Positions 16,839-26,162 of a DNA stretch of 46,638 nucleotides are shown piece after piece. The stretch lies in the NCBI RefSeq assembly GCF_018853815.1, contig NZ_JAAOMP010000067.1, positions 1 through 46,638 of the forward strand, given 5' to 3'. This DNA is from Acidithiobacillus sulfurivorans (lineage in GTDB: Bacteria > Pseudomonadota > Gammaproteobacteria > Acidithiobacillales > Acidithiobacillaceae). The first letter of the stretch is position 1; each line of letters opens with the position of its first letter. Under the pieces are notes generated by a model. It saw nothing but the letters and a program-made list of their open reading frames with translations. It made no database searches and was not told the DNA's origin. The translations under genes were made by a program, and so were the position numbers.

Positions 16839-17900
16839 GTGTCGACTCAAAACATCCCTGAACCATCCGCCATCCCCCCATTACTGCAAAAGAAAAAGCG
16901 TGCCCTAAGTGGCTGGATCATTTTGGCATTTGCTATCACAGCGGGTTTTGCCGCAGCAGTGCTTGCTATTCACACGCTGGATGCTCAGGAAACTGCGCTG
17001 AAAAAACGCCTTCTAAGTGAATTAACTCCCAAGAAGGAAAGCACCGTATCAGTAGTTGTCCCAATAGAAAATTTACCCGCTGGTACTGTCCTTACCTTAG
17101 CCAAGGTAGCACGGCGTGTCATCCCGGCCGACAATGCTCCTGCAGGCGCAGTTCTGGATACTGATTTCGATAAAATCGCATTGAAAAGACTGCTCTTTCA
17201 GGCAGAAAGAGGAAAGCCAATTACACTGTCGATGATCAATGCGACAGAGAGTCCAGCGGACGTTCTTGATGACCAACACGTTGCATTGACCATTTCGGTA
17301 AATTCCGAGAACTCCCTGGATAAAATGCTGCGGCCAGGAGATCGCATCGACTTATTGTGGATCACTTCGTCAAGCATCTCTCATAACGCCGCCCTGAATA
17401 GCCTACAAACAATAAGTTCCACATCAGAAGGTTCGCTGGTGCGATTTTTAGGCCAAAATTTAAAAATAATCGCCACCGGAAGAGAACTTTCTCCCAACAA
17501 TATTGACAATTCTTCACAGGGTTACAACACCATTACTCTTGAAGTTACGCCTCTGCAAGCACAAAAAATTTTGGTTGCGCAAAAAAGCGGGGAAATCAGA
17601 ATGGATTTACGTGGTAATGAAAAAAATGCAGCATGGCCAAAGCGTAGTGTATCCTTGCATGACATCATTGGCTATCCACCTATTCCTCCCGCAGGAGTGG
17701 AATATATAGCGGGTGGTACAACCTCGAATGGCCCAGCGGACATCACTCAAATATCCACTGCGGGACAGAAAGATGATGGTGCGCTCAAATCTAACCCATC
17801 GTTTGAAGAGCACCACAATCAGGAGCACAGCGTCCCTCCTGCTGAACAAAAAATCCAATATTTACCGTTTTCCTATATTCCTCCTTTACCTCAGTCATGA
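16839..17900 (+). CDS. rcpC: Flp pilus assembly protein RcpC/CpaB
   Basis: 353-aa periplasmic protein tied to the secretin. It has an N-terminal membrane anchor (WIILAFAITAGFAAAVLAIHTL, about 25-46) and then a SAF domain (VVVPIENLPAGTVLTLAKVARRVIPADNAPAGAV, about 71-105) as in CpaB. RcpC/CpaB C-terminal features follow: LRPGDRIDLLWI and NTITLEVTPLQAQKILVAQKSGEI. The last 60 residues are Pro/Gln-rich and probably disordered. The start is a GTG at 16839 with GAGG upstream. It is followed by the secretin at 16 bp, the usual rcpC-rcpA order. Confidence 0.92.
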   Translation: MSTQNIPEPSAIPPLLQKKKRALSGWIILAFAITAGFAAAVLAIHTLDAQETALKKRLLSELTPKKESTVSVVVPIENLPAGTVLTLAKVARRVIPADNAPAGAVLDTDFDKIALKRLLFQAERGKPITLSMINATESPADVLDDQHVALTISVNSENSLDKMLRPGDRIDLLWITSSSISHNAALNSLQTISSTSEGSLVRFLGQNLKIIATGRELSPNNIDNSSQGYNTITLEVTPLQAQKILVAQKSGEIRMDLRGNEKNAAWPKRSVSLHDIIGYPPIPPAGVEYIAGGTTSNGPADITQISTAGQKDDGALKSNPSFEEHHNQEHSVPPAEQKIQYLPFSYIPPLPQS

Positions 17901-17916
17901 CAGGAAATAGCCTCTG

Positions 17917-19266
17917 ATGAAACCCGTTACCAATATTTTGACTGCGGCCATCTTATGTATATCAACATGGTCCGTAGCCACAGCAGATCCTTTTCTTAAT
18001 CAAGCAGAAAACATTTCGATGTATTCTGGTCAGGTCAAAATCATTCCGACCAGCACGATCAGAAGAGTCGCGGTTGGTAACGGTAAAATTTTGAGCGTGA
18101 CACTTGTAGATAACAAGGAATTATTGCTCCTTGCAGAGGGTACTGGAGAAACCAATCTGCATTTATGGTACAAAAACGGAACAGAAAGTGCTGCTCGGGT
18201 AGTAATCGCTCCCAAAGATATTGGACATGCGGCGGACGAAATTTCAAGCTTGCTGACTGCCAGCCCCAACACTCAGGTCAGGATTGTCGGCGACAAAATC
18301 ATCATAGATGGAAAAAACCTTTCTGAAGAAACTCTGAATCGCATTGAAAAACTTAAAGCAGTTTACCCCAACGTGGTAAATCTCGCCGAAAAAGAACCCC
18401 TGCGAATGGAAAAAGTTGTTCTTCTGGACGTGCGAATACTTAAGATGAAAACAGATTTTTTCCGCAGTCTCGGGGTCAATTGGAATCAATCCATGGCCGG
18501 CCCACAAGCTGGAATTGTGGGTGATTTTACTTCTAACTCCTATTTCCGCATGGGAGTTCCAACCAGTAATGGTACAGGTGGGCCTTTAGCGAACTTCTCA
18601 TTTCCTAATTCCGGAATAACTGATTTACCGCTGAAAGTGGCCCCATTTGCAAGTAACTTTGGCATCATAGCTTCCGTGGCTTCACGCATTAATTATGCGC
18701 TACAAAATGGTGAAGCCTATGAGATTGCCAATCCCAAATTAAGCGCTAAAAGCGGCAGCAAGGAACCCGCTGAATTTCTGGCTGGCGGACAAATACCCAT
18801 TCCACTAGCCATAGGCTTTGGTCAGACATCAGTGATTTTTAAGGACTTCGGAATTCGACTGAAATTTTCACCCGTTGCCGATGATCGCCATAATGTAGGT
18901 CTGAAAATATTTACGGAAGTGAGCAACATTGACCCTTCACTGACAGTTGGCGGTGTGCCAGGATTTTTTACCAATCGCAGTCAAACGGAAATCAACCTGA
19001 AAGATGGTGAAACACTGGTAATGTCAGGATTGGTGGATCACAACCTTGCCAAAAATAGTAGCAAAATTCCCGGGTTGGGAAACATACCAATTATTGGTTA
19101 CCTTTTTAAGTCCGATGATTTCAGGGATAACGAATCCGAATTAGTTTTTCTAGTTACCCCCACCGTAATCACAGCAGATTCACGCGAAAATATTGATGCT
19201 GCCTCTCAGGCCAAATATCTCGAAAATATGTACCAACACAGCTCAAATAAAGGACTTATTCGTTAG
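17917..19266 (+). CDS. rcpA: Outer-membrane secretin RcpA/CpaC
   Basis: 449-aa secretin forming the outer-membrane channel of the Flp pilus. It has a signal peptide (ILTAAILCISTWSVATA) and the pilus-type N domain (NISMYSGQVKIIPTSTIRRVAVGNGKIL, then LLLLAEGTGETNLHLWYKNG). A BON-like repeat follows at about 105-155, then the secretin core from about 170: KVVLLDVRILKMKTDFFRSLGVNW, NPKLSAKSGSKEPAEFLAGGQIPIP, GIRLKFSPVADD and the closing IPGLGNIPIIGYLFKSD...ELVFLVTPTVI. The length matches CpaC/RcpA. No pilotin or RcpB-like gene is seen nearby. Confidence 0.94.
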   Translation: MKPVTNILTAAILCISTWSVATADPFLNQAENISMYSGQVKIIPTSTIRRVAVGNGKILSVTLVDNKELLLLAEGTGETNLHLWYKNGTESAARVVIAPKDIGHAADEISSLLTASPNTQVRIVGDKIIIDGKNLSEETLNRIEKLKAVYPNVVNLAEKEPLRMEKVVLLDVRILKMKTDFFRSLGVNWNQSMAGPQAGIVGDFTSNSYFRMGVPTSNGTGGPLANFSFPNSGITDLPLKVAPFASNFGIIASVASRINYALQNGEAYEIANPKLSAKSGSKEPAEFLAGGQIPIPLAIGFGQTSVIFKDFGIRLKFSPVADDRHNVGLKIFTEVSNIDPSLTVGGVPGFFTNRSQTEINLKDGETLVMSGLVDHNLAKNSSKIPGLGNIPIIGYLFKSDDFRDNESELVFLVTPTVITADSRENIDAASQAKYLENMYQHSSNKGLIR

Positions 19267-19277
19267 GAGAGAAGACC

Positions 19278-21047
19278 ATGTTTCTGATCCGCGCATCACA
19301 TCCCAAAACAGGAACCCAAATTATTGCACCCAGGGATGGGGTATGTCTCATGGGAAAGGCTGAGTATGCTCAATTACGTCTGGAAGGCTGGAACATTGGC
19401 AAGGAACATGCACGCGCTTACTTCGAGCAGGGCGGAGTGTATGTTGAAGGGCTCAGCAATTTCGCCACGATCATGGTCAATGGTGAACGCATGCGCGCCT
19501 ATGGGCCAGTGGGTGCACAAGACGAAGTTGTTATCGCCGGATATTGTCTGCAGATACTGCCCCGCTTTGACGACGAAATCTTAGAAGTCGACAAAGACAA
19601 TTCCGCAACAGCTCTTTTAAGTAATAAAATACCTTGTTCCATTGATATTCCATCCACTGCTGAACCATTTCTTACTCCTCCACAGTTAACAACCAAGGCC
19701 TTGGACATCTCCAAAACTGAGCAGATAGCTCGTCCTGTATACGACGCACACTGGCTCAGCATGGTTCGGGAAGTACATGAATCAGTCCGTAGCCAGATGG
19801 ATTTACGCCGCATTGATCTCAGCACGCTTTCCACAGAAGAACTGCGCCGCATGGTGGGTGAACTGGTGCGCGAAATCGTCTGGCGCATGAATCCATCAGC
19901 GGACATTGATCGACAACGGCTTGCCAAAGAAGTGCTGGATGAAGCCATTGGGCTGGGTCCACTGGAAGATTTTCTGGCTGATGAAAGCATTACCGAAATC
20001 ATGGTAAACCGCTTTGACGAAATATTTATTGAAAGGCAAGGAAAGCTACTGGCAGCGCCCGCCCTGTTCAGTAGTGAAATAGCCGTTCGTCATATTATTG
20101 ATCGAATTGTTGCGCCTATTGGTAGACGCATTGATGAAAGCTCACCGTTGGTGGACGCGCGCCTTGCCGATGGCTCCCGTGTCAATGCTGTCATCCCGCC
20201 TTTATCCCTCAAAGGTGCCTGCATCACCATCCGCAAATTTTCCAAAAAACGTCTGCAGATGGAGAACATGATGGCTTATGAATCCATCGCACCCGATATG
20301 GCGCAATTTGTTCAGGTTTGTGTCCAGCAGCGTAAGAACATGATTATTTCCGGAGGGACAGGATCGGGTAAAACCACCCTGCTGAACGTACTCTCCAACT
20401 ATATTCCCGACCACGAGCGCATTGTCACCATTGAAGATGCTGCAGAATTGCGTCTCTACCAGCCAAACCTCGTTTCTCTTGAAGCCCGACCTGCCAATAT
20501 GGAAGGAAAAGGACAAATACCCATTCGGGAACTGGTACGTAATGCCCTGCGTATGCGGCCCGATCGCATCGTTGTTGGTGAATGTCGCGGTGGTGAAGCA
20601 CTGGACATGCTGCAAGCCATGAATACAGGGCATGATGGCTCCCTTACTACAGCTCACGCCAACAGCCCCCGCGATATGCTCTCCCGTCTGGAAGTCATGG
20701 TACTGATGGCAGGCATGGATCTACCACTCACCGCTATCCGGGAACAAATTGCTTCAGCAGTAGATGTCATCCTGCAAATCACCCGTTTCTCCTGCGGCTC
20801 TCGCAAGGTCACCAGCATCTGCGAGGTAACCGGGACCGAGAGCGGAACCATCCAGCTGCAAGAGTTATTCACTTTCAAACAACAGGGTTACGACAGTGAA
20901 GGCGGGGTGCGTGGTGCATTCAGGGCGACCGGAGCTATACCAGAATTTTATGAAGTAATGCGCGAGCGGGGATTACCCATTGATCTCGGAATTTTCCAGA
21001 CACCTGAACCGCAACGTGGGTCGGGAGCAGAACATTATGTTGCCTAG
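19278..21047 (+). CDS. tadA: TadA/CpaF secretion ATPase with an N-terminal FHA-like domain
   Basis: 589-aa motor ATPase of the Tad pilus. Residues about 1-95 form an FHA-like domain: [20 protein letters not shown] in place of the usual S-R-x-[17 protein letters not shown] and a closing [11 protein letters not shown]. The rest is a CpaF ATPase: a helical N2 region, [27 protein letters not shown], Walker [10 protein letters not shown] (about 357-365), IEDAAELRL Asp box, Walker [16 protein letters not shown], and the His box [15 protein letters not shown]. All ATPase motifs are intact. The FHA part could take over recruitment normally done by TadZ, which is not seen. It overlaps the following tadE gene by 11 bp. 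Confidence 0.95.
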   Translation: MFLIRASHPKTGTQIIAPRDGVCLMGKAEYAQLRLEGWNIGKEHARAYFEQGGVYVEGLSNFATIMVNGERMRAYGPVGAQDEVVIAGYCLQILPRFDDEILEVDKDNSATALLSNKIPCSIDIPSTAEPFLTPPQLTTKALDISKTEQIARPVYDAHWLSMVREVHESVRSQMDLRRIDLSTLSTEELRRMVGELVREIVWRMNPSADIDRQRLAKEVLDEAIGLGPLEDFLADESITEIMVNRFDEIFIERQGKLLAAPALFSSEIAVRHIIDRIVAPIGRRIDESSPLVDARLADGSRVNAVIPPLSLKGACITIRKFSKKRLQMENMMAYESIAPDMAQFVQVCVQQRKNMIISGGTGSGKTTLLNVLSNYIPDHERIVTIEDAAELRLYQPNLVSLEARPANMEGKGQIPIRELVRNALRMRPDRIVVGECRGGEALDMLQAMNTGHDGSLTTAHANSPRDMLSRLEVMVLMAGMDLPLTAIREQIASAVDVILQITRFSCGSRKVTSICEVTGTESGTIQLQELFTFKQQGYDSEGGVRGAFRATGAIPEFYEVMRERGLPIDLGIFQTPEPQRGSGAEHYVA

Positions 21048-21936
21048 TTTTTATTTGTTTGATCGGACGGGTCCCACAGTAGTCGAGCAGACTGTCGCTA
21101 TACCCCTTAGCGAAAGGGGGGTCAGTGCCGTAGAGTTTGCCATCACCCTGCCAACTCTACTGCTGGCCCTGCTCGGCACTTTTCAAGGAGCTCTTTTTTA
21201 TCAGGCTCGCGCTCAATTTGAAGTGGCCACTCAGGAGGCTGTGCGCGCAGGAACGCTGCACGGTGCGAACACTGAAGCAATCCGTGAAGCCCTGGCCCGT
21301 GGTCTGACTCCGCTGTATACCCACGGTCAAAATCTGGAAGCTCTGGCCAGAGGCTACGCCGCCGCCAAAACCGCTGCAGCACAAGCCAATATCCAAATAC
21401 TCAGCCCCACTCGAGAAGCCTTTGACGATTTTGCTGAACTGACCCGTGACGGGTCCGGGGCTCCGGTCCATGCGATTCCTGTAGATCATCTTGCTTACCG
21501 GCAGACACGAACCGGCGTCAACAGCAAAATGTCCATACAGGATGCGACTCTTCTGAAAGTACAAATTACTACTGTACAGCCGCTCGTTATACCCTTCATT
21601 GATCAACTTGGGCGTGGCCTCTATGCCTTGAAACAGGAAATGGGCTTACCCAGCATTTTTGGTCTGAAGTTAAGTCCGGTAATGGGTATTAATGGCCAAA
21701 TGGGCTGGGGAATCCCTTTGCAGACAGACACGGTGATGCGCATGCAAAGCCCTGTGCTTGTGGCGGGGCTACCTAGTCAAAACCAGCTTGTGCAACACCC
21801 AGAGGCGGAAAGTGTACCCGGTTCCACCCCAACTCCTTCGAACATGGAGCCACTTCCCACTTCTCCCAGCGATCTCGCCACTATTTCTGACGATAAAGCG
21901 CCGGTGCCCGATCACATTTGTAATGCAGGTGCCTGA
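21037..21936 (+). CDS. tadE: TadE-family pseudopilin
   Basis: 299-aa minor pilin. The class-IVb leader is unusually long (about 28 residues): LSERG|VSAVEFAITLPTLLLALLG, with mature Glu5 and Phe6, then the typical FQGALFYQARAQFEVATQEAVRAGTLHGA. The C-terminal 60 residues are Pro/Ser/Thr-rich and probably flexible. I chose the ATG at 21037, which has GGGAG upstream and overlaps tadA by 11 bp, over the earlier in-frame ATG at 20980 that would overlap tadA by 68 bp without a ribosome-binding site. Confidence 0.9.
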   Translation: MLPSFYLFDRTGPTVVEQTVAIPLSERGVSAVEFAITLPTLLLALLGTFQGALFYQARAQFEVATQEAVRAGTLHGANTEAIREALARGLTPLYTHGQNLEALARGYAAAKTAAAQANIQILSPTREAFDDFAELTRDGSGAPVHAIPVDHLAYRQTRTGVNSKMSIQDATLLKVQITTVQPLVIPFIDQLGRGLYALKQEMGLPSIFGLKLSPVMGINGQMGWGIPLQTDTVMRMQSPVLVAGLPSQNQLVQHPEAESVPGSTPTPSNMEPLPTSPSDLATISDDKAPVPDHICNAGA

Positions 21937-21963
21937 TGCCACGCATCATTCACGGAGAAAGCA

Positions 21964-22146
21964 TGTTGAATCCATCCATTAGGTTTGTTCAAAAATGCCT
22001 ACAGCCCTGCCTGCTTTTAACCTGCATAATCACAGTAGATGCACGAGCGAGTCAGTACCTTTCTTTCCGTCAGTGAAGGTGGTGTCTGGGTAGAAGGCTT
22101 ACCCAAAAGTCACGAGCAGGTTTCACTGGAATTATTCAGGCAATGA
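21964..22146 (+). pseudogene. Broken exported-protein ORF at the end of the tad operon
   Basis: An ATG at 21964 after GGAGA opens a 37-codon frame with a signal-peptide-like sequence (RFVQKCLQPCLLLTCIITV, then DARAS), which stops at about 22077. The other half, FLSVSEGGVWVEGLPKSHEQ, then VSLELFRQ, continues in a neighbouring frame until a stop at 22144-22146, after overlapping the end of the convergent glycosylase gene. The two halves look like one small exported gene interrupted by a frameshift or truncated at the locus boundary. Neither half is recognised. Treat as a remnant unless a +1/-1 sequencing error is shown. Confidence 0.4.
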
Positions 22147-23061
22147 TTGCGCTGAGTACACCTGCACAGCCAACTGCAAATCCTCCCAGGCCTTGCGCTT
22201 TTCCAAAGGACTGCGGAGTAAATAGGCCGGGTGGTAGGTAACGATCAATGGAATATTCTGGTACTGATGGGTTTGCCCGCGTAACTGGCCGATGGGTGTC
22301 GTGACCTGCAGCAGACTCTGGGCGGCAAAGCGCCCCAGGGCAACAATAATACGGGGCTGGAGCAGAGCAATCTGACGCTGCAAAAAAGGCAGGCAGGACT
22401 GTACCTCTGGACCCAAAGGATCACGATTGTTGGGGGGACGGCATTTGAGCACATTGGCAATATAGACATCCTGTTGCCGGGTCAGGTCCATGGCTTTCAG
22501 CATGTTATCCAGCAACTGCCCGCCGCGACCGACAAAAGCTTCGCCACGCCGGTCTTCTTCGGCGCCGGGGGCTTCTCCCACAAAAAGCCAGGAACCACGG
22601 GGGTTACCAGCTCCGAAAACCGCGTGCTGGCGGGTTTCGCCCAATGAACAAGCCCGACAGTTATTCACCATGATTTGCAGATCACGCCAATCACTCGCGC
22701 TGACCTGCTGCAGTCTTTGCGGTTCGCCAGATTCGGCGGGTGTAGGCAGCTCAGATAATGACGACACCGCTTCCGGTTCAGTCTGGATTTTTTGCTGCGG
22801 TTCCGGGGTTACCGGCTGCGGTACGCCCACTGCTTTGGGTCGGGCACTGAGAATACCTGCGGCTGCGCGCAAGGTACTGATACCCTCTGGGGCTTCCAGA
22901 GAGTTTGCTATGGATTCCGGGATTTTTGGCTCGGCGGCTGCTTGCGCCGGGGCAGAAACTGCTTGGTTTTTTAAGGGGGGCAGAACGGGGCTCTCCCCTG
23001 GCACCGCCAAACCCAGGAGTTTCAGAAACTGCCGCTGCTCTATAGTAAAAATCTCTGACAT
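22132..23061 (-). CDS. Family-4 uracil-DNA glycosylase (Fe-S type)
   Basis: 309-aa base-excision repair enzyme removing uracil from DNA. The catalytic domain (about 125-305) has the family-4 signature GEAPGAEEDRRGEAFVGRGGQLLD (PFVG is AFVG here), the LKCRPPNNRDP motif and the TYHPAYLLRSP motif with its His. Four Cys for a 4Fe-4S cluster are visible: two in NCRACSLG, one in LKCRPP and one in QSCLPFL. The first ~120 residues are Pro/Ala/Glu-rich low complexity, a spacer seen in proteobacterial homologues annotated as phage SPO1 polymerase-related. It is convergent with the tad locus. Confidence 0.92.
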   Translation of the reverse strand: MSEIFTIEQRQFLKLLGLAVPGESPVLPPLKNQAVSAPAQAAAEPKIPESIANSLEAPEGISTLRAAAGILSARPKAVGVPQPVTPEPQQKIQTEPEAVSSLSELPTPAESGEPQRLQQVSASDWRDLQIMVNNCRACSLGETRQHAVFGAGNPRGSWLFVGEAPGAEEDRRGEAFVGRGGQLLDNMLKAMDLTRQQDVYIANVLKCRPPNNRDPLGPEVQSCLPFLQRQIALLQPRIIVALGRFAAQSLLQVTTPIGQLRGQTHQYQNIPLIVTYHPAYLLRSPLEKRKAWEDLQLAVQVYSAQSLPE

Positions 23062-23227
23062 CGCCTTATGCTAAGGGTCGGACGCTGTGCTGGCAAATAT
23101 AATTTGCGGCCCATGTAACACAAGCATATTCCACTTCATGATGATAATCAGTATGATAAAAAACCAGCATCATACAATCACGCAACATCAAATAGCTGGA
23201 CCACTCATTTTGCAAGGGAGCTTTATC

Positions 23228-23578
23228 ATGGAAACAGGCAGTCTGGTAACAACCGACAACAAGGAAGATCGCAACATTATGGCATTAATCCAGGCCGGAG
23301 GTATTTTATTCGGTTTTTTACCGGCGCTGATTGTGTACCTGATCAAGAAGGACGGCGACAATCAATGGCTCATCACCGAGAGCAAAGAAGCCCTGAATTT
23401 TCAGATCACCATTCTCCTCGCTTACATCGTCGCCAGTATTCTCAGCGCCTTACTCATCGGGCTTTTTATTTTTCCCCTGATTTTTCTCTTCAATCTGGTT
23501 TTTTGCATTATCGCCGCGCTGAAATCGAGTAGCGGTGAAGGCTACCGTTATCCCCTTACCCTGCGTCTGCTGAGCTAA
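23228..23578 (+). CDS. Small membrane protein of the DUF4870 family
   Basis: 116-aa inner-membrane protein. DUF4870 features are visible: NIMALIQAGGILFGFLPALIVYLIKKD, then the conserved acidic/aromatic loop ITESKEALNFQITILLAYIVA, a third helix LIGLFIFPLIFLFNLVFCIIAAL, and a short terminal tail GEGYRYPLTLRLL. The in-frame ORF extends upstream to 23087, but the ATG at 23228 has AAGGGAG at the right distance and begins the conserved part. Function unknown. It stands alone, divergent from the glycosylase and 93 bp before uup. Confidence 0.88.
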   Translation: METGSLVTTDNKEDRNIMALIQAGGILFGFLPALIVYLIKKDGDNQWLITESKEALNFQITILLAYIVASILSALLIGLFIFPLIFLFNLVFCIIAALKSSSGEGYRYPLTLRLLS

Positions 23579-23671
23579 ACCAACATCTATCCGCAATGAC
23601 GGCTTGCGCCGCCAGAGCCCGCCCCGTACCCTATCTCCTTTCTGAATGAAAACACATGGGAGATTGGGGCG

Positions 23672-25531
23672 ATGTCAATTCTGCGGCTGGAAGCGGGGCA
23701 GGTGGAGTGGGGAGGCCGCGCCTTACTGGACCACGCGGATCTGAATCTTGAAGCCGGTGAACGCATTGGTCTGATTGGTCGCAATGGCGAAGGTAAATCG
23801 ACCCTGCTGCAAGCGCTTGCCGGTCTTTGCAGGCTGGATGCCGGAAATCTTTGGGTAGCGCCGGGACTTAGCCGTAGTTATCTGGCTCAGGAACCCGAAC
23901 TGGCCGCCGATCACGATCTGCTCACTGCCATCAAATCCGGACACCCCGCCTGGCGGCAGCTTCAAAATGCCGAAGCGGGAGACGCACAGGCCCATGCCCT
24001 GGCGGATCATCATGATGTCTGGCAAATCGACTACAAAGCGGAAGCCCTGCGGGATAGCCTGGGCCTACCCCCGGAAGGCGTGGTTTCTGCTTTGTCAGGG
24101 GGGCAGCGCAAGCGCGTAGCCATTGCTGCTGCACTGGTGTCCGAACCGGATATTCTGTTTTTTGACGAACCCACCAACCATCTGGATTTACCCGCCATTC
24201 TTGCCCTGGAACAGTCCCTGCTGCGCTATCGCGGCACTTTGGTATTCATCACCCATGACCGGCGTTTTCTGGATCGCCTGGCAACCCGTATTGTCGAACT
24301 GGATCGTGGCATTTTACGCAGCTTTCCGGGCAGCTTTGCCGAATATCAGGCGCGTAAGGCGGAAGTGCTGGCGGCCGAGGCTTCGGCGGATAATCGTCTG
24401 GAAGGGCAACTCGCAGAGGAAGAAGCCTGGTTGCGTCAAGGTGTGAAGGCGCGTGCCAAGCGCAACCAGGGCCGTTTGCGTCGGCTGGAAAGCCTGCGCG
24501 AGGAGCGCGCCAGCCGTCGCCAGCAGCAGGGTCAGGCGAGCCTGCAGATCAGTACAGCGGAACGCTCCGGGGCGTTGATTGCGGAACTGGAACAGGTGTC
24601 CTTCTATTATGAAGATCGTCCCATCATCCAGAATTTTTCGACGCGTATTGAGCGCGGTGACCGGGTCGGTATTATCGGCCCCAACGGAGCCGGTAAAACC
24701 ACTTTGCTACGCCTGATTCTCGGCGAACTGGAGGCCCAGCAAGGCCAGATCCGGCGCGGCACCAAACAGGAAGTCGCTTATTTTGATCAGATGCGGGCGA
24801 CACTTGATCCGGAAAGCCGGGTGGTGGATGCCATTGCGGATGGTAATGATTTCATTGAAATCAATGGGGAGCGGCGCCACGTTCTGGGATATTTGCAGGA
24901 TTTTCTGTTCCCTCCCAGTCGCGCCCGGGGGCTGATCAAGGCCCTGTCGGGCGGCGAACGGGCGCGCTTGCTACTGGCTCGCTTGTTTGCCCGTCCCGCC
25001 AATATTCTGGTGCTCGACGAACCGACCAATGACCTGGATCTGGAAACGCTTGAAGTTCTGGAAGAGCGTCTCCAGAATTATACGGGCACCCTGTTTCTGG
25101 TTTCTCATGACCGGGACTTTCTTGACAACGTAGTCACCCAGGTCATTGCTTTCGGAGAAAATGGTCAGCTTACCCAGAATGCGGGCGGCTATGAGGACTG
25201 GTTACGCTGGCAGACAGAAATTCAGCGTGCTTCCAGCAAGAATGCTGAAAACTCTACGGGCAAAACATCTGGCAAGCGGGAAAACAACAAAAAAACTACG
25301 CTCAGTTACAAGGAAAGTCAGGAACTGGTTGCTTTACCTGCCCAAATAGAGGCTATGGAGCAGGAACAGGAAAACGTGGCAACGACTCTGGCTTTACCGG
25401 AAACCTATCAGAACCCGGAAAAACTGAAAGCGCTCCAACTGCAGTCAGAACAACTCGCAAAAAAATTGCAGCAGACTTATTCACGCTGGGAGCACCTGGA
25501 AGCCAAAGCCGCTGCCAGCAGCAACGCTTAA
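23672..25531 (+). CDS. uup: ABC-F ATPase Uup
   Basis: 619-aa cytoplasmic tandem-ABC protein of the ABC-F class, which acts on ribosomes or branched DNA rather than in transport. ABC1: Walker A GRNGEGKST (about 36-44), signature LSGGQRKRV, Walker B DILFFDEPTNHLD. A charged linker at about 240-300 is Arg/Glu-rich. ABC2: Walker A GPNGAGKTT, signature LSGGERARL, Walker B NILVLDEPTNDLDLETLE. The C-terminal ~80 residues form a Lys/Glu/Gln coiled coil (LPAQIEAMEQEQENVATTL, then LQLQSEQLAKKLQQTYSRWEHLEA), the DNA-binding tail that identifies Uup among ABC-F proteins. It is convergent with the downstream membrane genes. Confidence 0.95.
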   Translation: MSILRLEAGQVEWGGRALLDHADLNLEAGERIGLIGRNGEGKSTLLQALAGLCRLDAGNLWVAPGLSRSYLAQEPELAADHDLLTAIKSGHPAWRQLQNAEAGDAQAHALADHHDVWQIDYKAEALRDSLGLPPEGVVSALSGGQRKRVAIAAALVSEPDILFFDEPTNHLDLPAILALEQSLLRYRGTLVFITHDRRFLDRLATRIVELDRGILRSFPGSFAEYQARKAEVLAAEASADNRLEGQLAEEEAWLRQGVKARAKRNQGRLRRLESLREERASRRQQQGQASLQISTAERSGALIAELEQVSFYYEDRPIIQNFSTRIERGDRVGIIGPNGAGKTTLLRLILGELEAQQGQIRRGTKQEVAYFDQMRATLDPESRVVDAIADGNDFIEINGERRHVLGYLQDFLFPPSRARGLIKALSGGERARLLLARLFARPANILVLDEPTNDLDLETLEVLEERLQNYTGTLFLVSHDRDFLDNVVTQVIAFGENGQLTQNAGGYEDWLRWQTEIQRASSKNAENSTGKTSGKRENNKKTTLSYKESQELVALPAQIEAMEQEQENVATTLALPETYQNPEKLKALQLQSEQLAKKLQQTYSRWEHLEAKAAASSNA

Positions 25532-25543
25532 CCAGAAATTATT

Positions 25544-25819
25544 TCATTTGCGCAGAAAAAAGTGCAGGACGATCGCATCCACTACAGCCGGGACCAATGT
25601 AGCAATGACCCCGACGGCCATACTGATCCAGGGGCCGGGAGGATGCAGGGGGTCCGGCAAAATACCGGGCCAGTGCCAGGGAAGACCCATCAATGTGTAA
25701 GCCAACATCAATCCGGGAATGAGTAACAGGCCATCCAGTGCCAGCAATAACAAAACCGCCAGAAGCACCAGAACAACGGCGATGGCGCCTTGCAGCAAGA
25801 CCTTCAGAGCCGCAGTCAT
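25544..25819 (-). CDS. Small membrane protein downstream of the PBP gene
   Basis: 91 aa from ATG at 25819; a GTG at 25837 would add six residues and overlap the previous gene by 8 bp. Two to three hydrophobic segments are visible (AVVLVLLAVLLLLALDGLLLI, and ISMAVGVIATLVPAVVDAIVL) with a Pro/Trp-rich loop between (GLPWHWPGILPDPLHPPGPW). No family recognised. It is the last gene of the minus-strand unit that includes the penicillin-binding protein, so it may be an accessory of cell-wall synthesis. Confidence 0.7.
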   Translation of the reverse strand: MTAALKVLLQGAIAVVLVLLAVLLLLALDGLLLIPGLMLAYTLMGLPWHWPGILPDPLHPPGPWISMAVGVIATLVPAVVDAIVLHFFLRK

Positions 25820-25829
25820 GGGGTCTGCT

Positions 25830-26162
25830 TTAACCACGGTACACCCAGAGTTTGATGTCCTGACGCGGGATAGTCACCGCCTTGCCCTGCCGAAAGTAGA
25901 GGGTGGCATCAGACCAGAAAGCAGGATTGGTAAAACGCGGGGTTACTCGATAGGCGCCAGGCCAATCCGGTGCGGCTACGGCTTGATGTCCGGCCACAAT
26001 AATATTTCGGGCACCGGCGGCATTCACATAAATATGGGCTACCGGGATGCGCGAAACAGCGGCAAAGGCGAGAACACCCAGCAGCAAGCCTGCAATACCC
26101 AGCGCCAAAATGCTGGCGACCCATTTGTCGGTTCGACTCAATTTCCGCCTCCTTCTGCCCAT
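25830..26162 (-). CDS. Membrane-anchored protein next to the PBP gene
   Basis: 110-aa protein with a basic N-terminus (MGRRRRKLSR), one membrane helix (ASILALGIAGLLLGVLAFAAV) and a ~75-residue periplasmic part rich in aromatic residues and Val. No family recognised. It overlaps the end of the PBP gene by 25 bp in another frame, and codon use is ordinary, so translation is probably coupled to it. It is followed immediately by the 91-aa membrane protein. Confidence 0.75.
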   Translation of the reverse strand: MGRRRRKLSRTDKWVASILALGIAGLLLGVLAFAAVSRIPVAHIYVNAAGARNIIVAGHQAVAAPDWPGAYRVTPRFTNPAFWSDATLYFRQGKAVTIPRQDIKLWVYRG

